Assembly: GCA_964409905.1 (NCBI GenBank)
Contig: CAYPET010000001.1
Location: forward strand, 1-64,000
Length of the DNA stretch: 64,000 nt
Direction: 5' to 3'
Origin: JAGNRR01 sp964409905
GTDB lineage: Bacteria; Bacteroidota; Bacteroidia; Chitinophagales; Chitinophagaceae
A program made the translations under genes and the position numbers. Below are positions 60,991 to 64,000 of this stretch, piece after piece (the stretch's first letter is position 1; every line of letters starts with the position of its first letter). Under the pieces are notes generated by a model. The model was not told the origin of the DNA, did no database searches, and was given only the letters and a program-made list of their open reading frames with translations.

Positions 60991-62307
60991 TTACACCCTA
61001 CGTATCTCAGCCCCTAAAGCATTTAAACGCTCATCGATGCGTTCGTAGCCACGGTCAATCTGTTCAATGTTCTGTATTTTGCTTTTGCCATCAGCACTCA
61101 TAGCTGCAATCAATAGCGCCAAACCTGCCCGAATATCAGGGCTCACCATGGTATTGCGTCGGAGCGGTGTTTCTTTATTGAGACCCACCACTACAGCGCG
61201 GTGTGGATCGCACAATACAATTTGAGCGCCCATATCAATGAGTTTGTCGATAAAGAATAGACGGCTCTCAAACATTTTCTGATGAAATAAAACAGTGCCT
61301 TTGGCTTGTGTGGCTACCACCAGGGCAATGCTCAGTAGGTCAGGCGTAAAGCCCGGCCAGGGATGATCGTAAATGGTGAGGATAGAGCCATCAATAAATT
61401 TGGCAATGCGATAATGCTCCTGCTCGGGTATATGAATGTCGTTGCCTTGTACGTGCATTTGAATGCCAAGCTTCTGAAACACATCGGGTATCACGCCCAA
61501 ATGTTTTACATCGGCATTTTTGATGCGGATGTCGCTGCACGTCATAGCAGCCAGACCAATGAAGGAACCCACTTCTATCATATCGGCCAATACGGTATGC
61601 TCTGTGCCATGCAGACTATTTACGTCCACACCGCTTATGGTGAGTAGATTAGACCCAATGCCTTTGATATTGGCGCCCATGCGGTTCAGCATTCTGCAGA
61701 GTTGCTGAATGTATGGTTCGCATGCAGCATTATATATACGTGTTTTGCCTTTGGCACAAATGGCGCTCATAAGCACATTGGCCGTACCCGTTACCGAGGG
61801 TTCTTCCATCAGGATATAACTGCCGCTGAGGCCACTTGTTTCCAGAGTGAAAACATGCTCCTGTGCATCATATACCGTATGCACATTCAATTTTTCGAAA
61901 GCGTTGATGTGTGTATCCAGTCGTCTTCGGCCAATTTTATCGCCTCCGGGTTGCGGTATGTAGGCTTTGTGAAAGCGCGCCAAAAGCGGTCCTGCCAGCA
62001 TAACAGCACCGCGCAACTTGCCGGATTTCTTTTTAAACTCAGGACTAATCAGATAGTCCAGCCGAATGTCTTTTGCCTGAAACGAATAATCATTTGTGCC
62101 CAGGCGCTCCACACGAACCCCCATATCACGCAATAGCTGTATGAGCATTTGCACATCCAGAATATCCGGAATATTCCGAATGATAACTAAGTCAGTTGTC
62201 AGCACCACTGCTGCTATAACTTGTAAGGCCTCGTTCTTAGCACCTTGCGGGGTGATTTCTCCACGTAGTTTTTTACCCCCTACTATTTCGAAAATTGTTT
62301 CGGCCAT
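60991..62307 (-). CDS. murA: UDP-GlcNAc enolpyruvyl transferase MurA, Asp-type
   Basis: 438 residues. MurA adds enolpyruvate to UDP-GlcNAc, the first committed step of peptidoglycan synthesis. The N-terminal Lys-Asn pair is in QGAKNEALQ (residues 24-25), and the flexible loop reads PQPGGDKIGRRRLDTHI, where the fosfomycin-targeted Cys of E. coli is Asp123. The Asp form is catalytically active and not alkylated by fosfomycin, as known in other bacteria; applying it here is inference. Late motifs include LMEEPSVTGTANVLM and DIRAGLALLIAAM. It is 2 bp downstream of the DUF4290 gene. Confidence 0.96.
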   Translation of the reverse strand: MAETIFEIVGGKKLRGEITPQGAKNEALQVIAAVVLTTDLVIIRNIPDILDVQMLIQLLRDMGVRVERLGTNDYSFQAKDIRLDYLISPEFKKKSGKLRGAVMLAGPLLARFHKAYIPQPGGDKIGRRRLDTHINAFEKLNVHTVYDAQEHVFTLETSGLSGSYILMEEPSVTGTANVLMSAICAKGKTRIYNAACEPYIQQLCRMLNRMGANIKGIGSNLLTISGVDVNSLHGTEHTVLADMIEVGSFIGLAAMTCSDIRIKNADVKHLGVIPDVFQKLGIQMHVQGNDIHIPEQEHYRIAKFIDGSILTIYDHPWPGFTPDLLSIALVVATQAKGTVLFHQKMFESRLFFIDKLIDMGAQIVLCDPHRAVVVGLNKETPLRRNTMVSPDIRAGLALLIAAMSADGKSKIQNIEQIDRGYERIDERLNALGAEIRRV

Positions 62308-62309
62308 GT

Positions 62310-62978
62310 TTATCTGCGCGTATTCCGTTTGAATTTATTTGTTCCGCCTGTGCGTCTGTTTTTATTCTTCTTGGCAAAGGTGACTTTGTTGTTGTTTTCA
62401 ACAAAACTTTTATGATTAATAACGGGACCATCGCCTCCATCTACAAATTCTGAAAAACGGCCGGGCTCATAGATTAACTTTCCTCCGCTCATTTGTTTCA
62501 GCTCCTCGGCAATATTGTCATCATGCATTTTTTCATTGTGCCAGTTGTTGTAGGCCACCCTCATAAACAAGGCCAACGTTTGGATATAACCTAGTTTTTT
62601 TTCTTCGTCATCTTCAGCGATGGCTTTATCAAGTAATAACTCAAACTTTTTACCCAGATGCTTAAACCGCAGTCGTTGCTTCGGGTATGGTAAGGGCTCA
62701 GGCTTGGCCTGTTTGAGTGCAGCTGTTGGCATTTCATACGGACTCACTACATCCAGCTTATAGTCACTCATCATAATCATGTGATCCCACAGCTTGTGCT
62801 TAGGGTCTTCCATGTTTTTTGTCTGTGGGTTTAATATACCCATCACCTCCACAACGGCCTCTGCTGCCAACTGTCTTTTTTCTTTATCCTCTATTGTCAA
62901 AAGGTGATCAATCATTTTTTGTACACCGCGACCATACTCACGGATGCTCAACCTCTCTCTGCTGGTATTGTATTGCAT
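62310..62978 (-). CDS. DUF4290 protein
   Basis: 222 residues, soluble, helix-rich. MQYNTSRERLSIREYGRGVQ and MIDHLLTIEDKEKRQLAAEA at the start and LNPQTKNMEDPKHKLWDHM are the DUF4290 signature found in Bacteroidota. The C-terminal tail is very basic (AKKNKNRRTGGTNKFKRNTR), suggesting nucleic-acid or membrane contact. It sits directly upstream of murA (2-bp gap), an arrangement I recall from related genomes, so a role linked to cell-wall growth is plausible but unproven. Confidence 0.87.
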   Translation of the reverse strand: MQYNTSRERLSIREYGRGVQKMIDHLLTIEDKEKRQLAAEAVVEVMGILNPQTKNMEDPKHKLWDHMIMMSDYKLDVVSPYEMPTAALKQAKPEPLPYPKQRLRFKHLGKKFELLLDKAIAEDDEEKKLGYIQTLALFMRVAYNNWHNEKMHDDNIAEELKQMSGGKLIYEPGRFSEFVDGGDGPVINHKSFVENNNKVTFAKKNKNRRTGGTNKFKRNTRR

Positions 62979-63020
62979 AAAATATTTTTGAAAACAGGTT
63001 CAATAAAACGCCGAACCCCA

Positions 63021-64000
63021 TTATGGGGTAAAGGTATTCAAACTTTTTTGAAGTTCAATGGCTGTGGCATCATTTGGATTATGATACAAATACAGATTTA
63101 AGCGTTTTTGTGCCAAACTTGGCTCTCCCACCATTTGATAATAGGAAGCAGCCTGCAGCCCGACATCCAAGGCTTCATAGTCTTTTGGTTCAAAAAAAGG
63201 ATTGAATACTGTATTGATAGCGGTAGCCAGTGTAGATGTTTGTCGACTGGCTGGCTGCCGAAAATGATCGCCCTGCGCCAGGGTGTCTGTCTTTTGGTAA
63301 ATGGCACAAATCGGGTCTGCATACACACAACCGTAAACAGTATCGGTATATAAATAATGGTGCAGCTGCGGCGAAAAATTGCGATACAGCACCACATACT
63401 CGTACTGCTCCTTTTTATCCAACTCGTAAAACTTTTCGGGCACCTGCGCATTGATAAAATATTCGGTAAAGAATGCCGGTGAAAAAACATCTAAATCACG
63501 TAGATCGATGTAGGTTTTAAAATCCGGCTGTAAATCCCACAACAAAAAAGAGGAGACCATGTAAGACGAAAAACATTTTTCCTTGACCAGCTGATGCGTT
63601 CGGATAAAATCAGCCGCACCAATCGGATTATACAATGGATGTACAAACAAACCGTATTCATTTTTACTTCTCGTCAAGTTGTAATAGCCATTGGATACAA
63701 CACCAACGTAGAGCAATATGCCAACCAATAATACCATCCTTGTTGAGCGTATTTTAGCCGGAAGAAAATAAGTTGCCATCATAGCCAATACAGGCGCCAT
63801 GAGGAGAAAAAAGAAAATAATATTGCGTGCTGCAGTCAGGCTAAGAAATATAAAAGCGGTGATTAACAAGAGGCCGACTAGTTGTAGTTTATAAGACGAT
63901 AAAAATTGTTTCAACATGGAACGCTTTCGCCAATAAAACCAACCCACCAAAGCGGTGCACAGTATAAAAATGTAGGCTTCTTTTTGCCAGAAATCAGGGT
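63021..64000 (-). CDS. Polytopic membrane protein, C-terminal part (partial)
   Basis: The gene runs off the right end; the frame is open to the last base (PDFWQKEAYIFILCTALVGW just inside the edge). At least 326 residues are visible: several membrane helices (LQLVGLLLITAFIFLSLTAA, NIIFFFLLMAPVLAMMATYF, MVLLVGILLYVGVVSNGYYN), then a large soluble domain and a short TPR-like end (YYQMVGEPSLAQKRLNLYLY). The layout resembles the C-terminus of GT-C type glycosyltransferase-like membrane proteins, but no family can be assigned from this part. Confidence 0.75.
   Translation of the reverse strand, partial: PDFWQKEAYIFILCTALVGWFYWRKRSMLKQFLSSYKLQLVGLLLITAFIFLSLTAARNIIFFFLLMAPVLAMMATYFLPAKIRSTRMVLLVGILLYVGVVSNGYYNLTRSKNEYGLFVHPLYNPIGAADFIRTHQLVKEKCFSSYMVSSFLLWDLQPDFKTYIDLRDLDVFSPAFFTEYFINAQVPEKFYELDKKEQYEYVVLYRNFSPQLHHYLYTDTVYGCVYADPICAIYQKTDTLAQGDHFRQPASRQTSTLATAINTVFNPFFEPKDYEALDVGLQAASYYQMVGEPSLAQKRLNLYLYHNPNDATAIELQKSLNTFTP

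Noticed and set aside
1..64000. CRISPR array, prophage, integrase or transposase
   Set aside because: No regularly spaced short repeats, no recombinase or phage structural genes, and no terminal inverted repeats were seen; the tandem repeats at 12997-14217 are protein-coding.

Overview
The window comes from a Bacteroidota chromosome, most like the Chitinophagales/Sphingobacteriales side of the phylum. The evidence is: -7 promoter boxes of the TAnnTTTG type (TACATTTG, TACCTTTG, TATCTTTG, TATATTTG) instead of sigma70 boxes; several secreted proteins ending in a type IX secretion (T9SS) sorting domain; DUF3127 and DUF4290 proteins typical of this phylum; a MurA with Asp at the fosfomycin-sensitive Cys position; and a low-GC, housekeeping-rich layout. 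No rRNA, CRISPR array, prophage or recognisable insertion sequence was seen.

Layout. 0-1 kb: a small secreted protein flanked by two copies of a 26-bp direct repeat. 1.2-6 kb: a small exported protein, then an ABC exporter, HlyD adaptor and TolC operon whose ABC ATPase domain has lost nearly every catalytic motif. 6-10.2 kb: an outer-membrane barrel protein and the rplM-rpsI-rpsB-tsf translation operon, with S2 carrying a fused helix-hairpin-helix tail. 10.2-16 kb: AlkB and three T9SS cargo genes that separate tsf from pyrH; the first is broken by a nonsense codon. 16-21.4 kb: pyrH, accD, a class-V aminotransferase, smpB, a DUF3127 protein with an SSB-like tip, and a lone 5'-nucleotidase C-terminal domain. 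21.5-27.5 kb: a second interrupted T9SS cargo, an FKBP, tRNA-Ser and tRNA-Pro, then a third T9SS cargo whose 5' end is missing and which follows a CPA-type antiporter in the same frame. 27.6-34.7 kb: two tandem PPK2 genes, an L,D-transpeptidase, a leucine-rich-repeat lipoprotein, a papain-fold peptidase, two head-to-head truncated genes and a TPR protein. 34.8-37.3 kb: a membrane protein and a sulfur module (two rhodaneses, a small membrane protein, a YeiH-type exporter). 37.8-54.5 kb: mostly metabolism (PurF-like, PurN, PurB, AsnS, PGI/PMI, MqnA, LysA, CrcB) with an SDR/DUF2256/SRPBCC cluster and a frameshifted XRE regulator. 54.7-64 kb: paired TlpA-type thioredoxins, an M28 peptidase, GcvT, MurA, DUF4290 and a membrane protein that runs off the end.

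How it fits together. Most genes serve translation, purine and cell-wall synthesis, and envelope maintenance. The unusual theme is gene decay around secreted proteins: three T9SS cargo genes are interrupted or beheaded, two other genes are beheaded at a single junction, and one regulator is frameshifted. This could be real genome erosion, phase-variable loss or assembly error; read mapping would separate these. The best candidate for something undescribed is the exporter operon at 1.2-6 kb, which has a degenerate ATPase and no visible energy source. UGA is very rare as a stop codon: 2 of 67 gene ends by my manual count.
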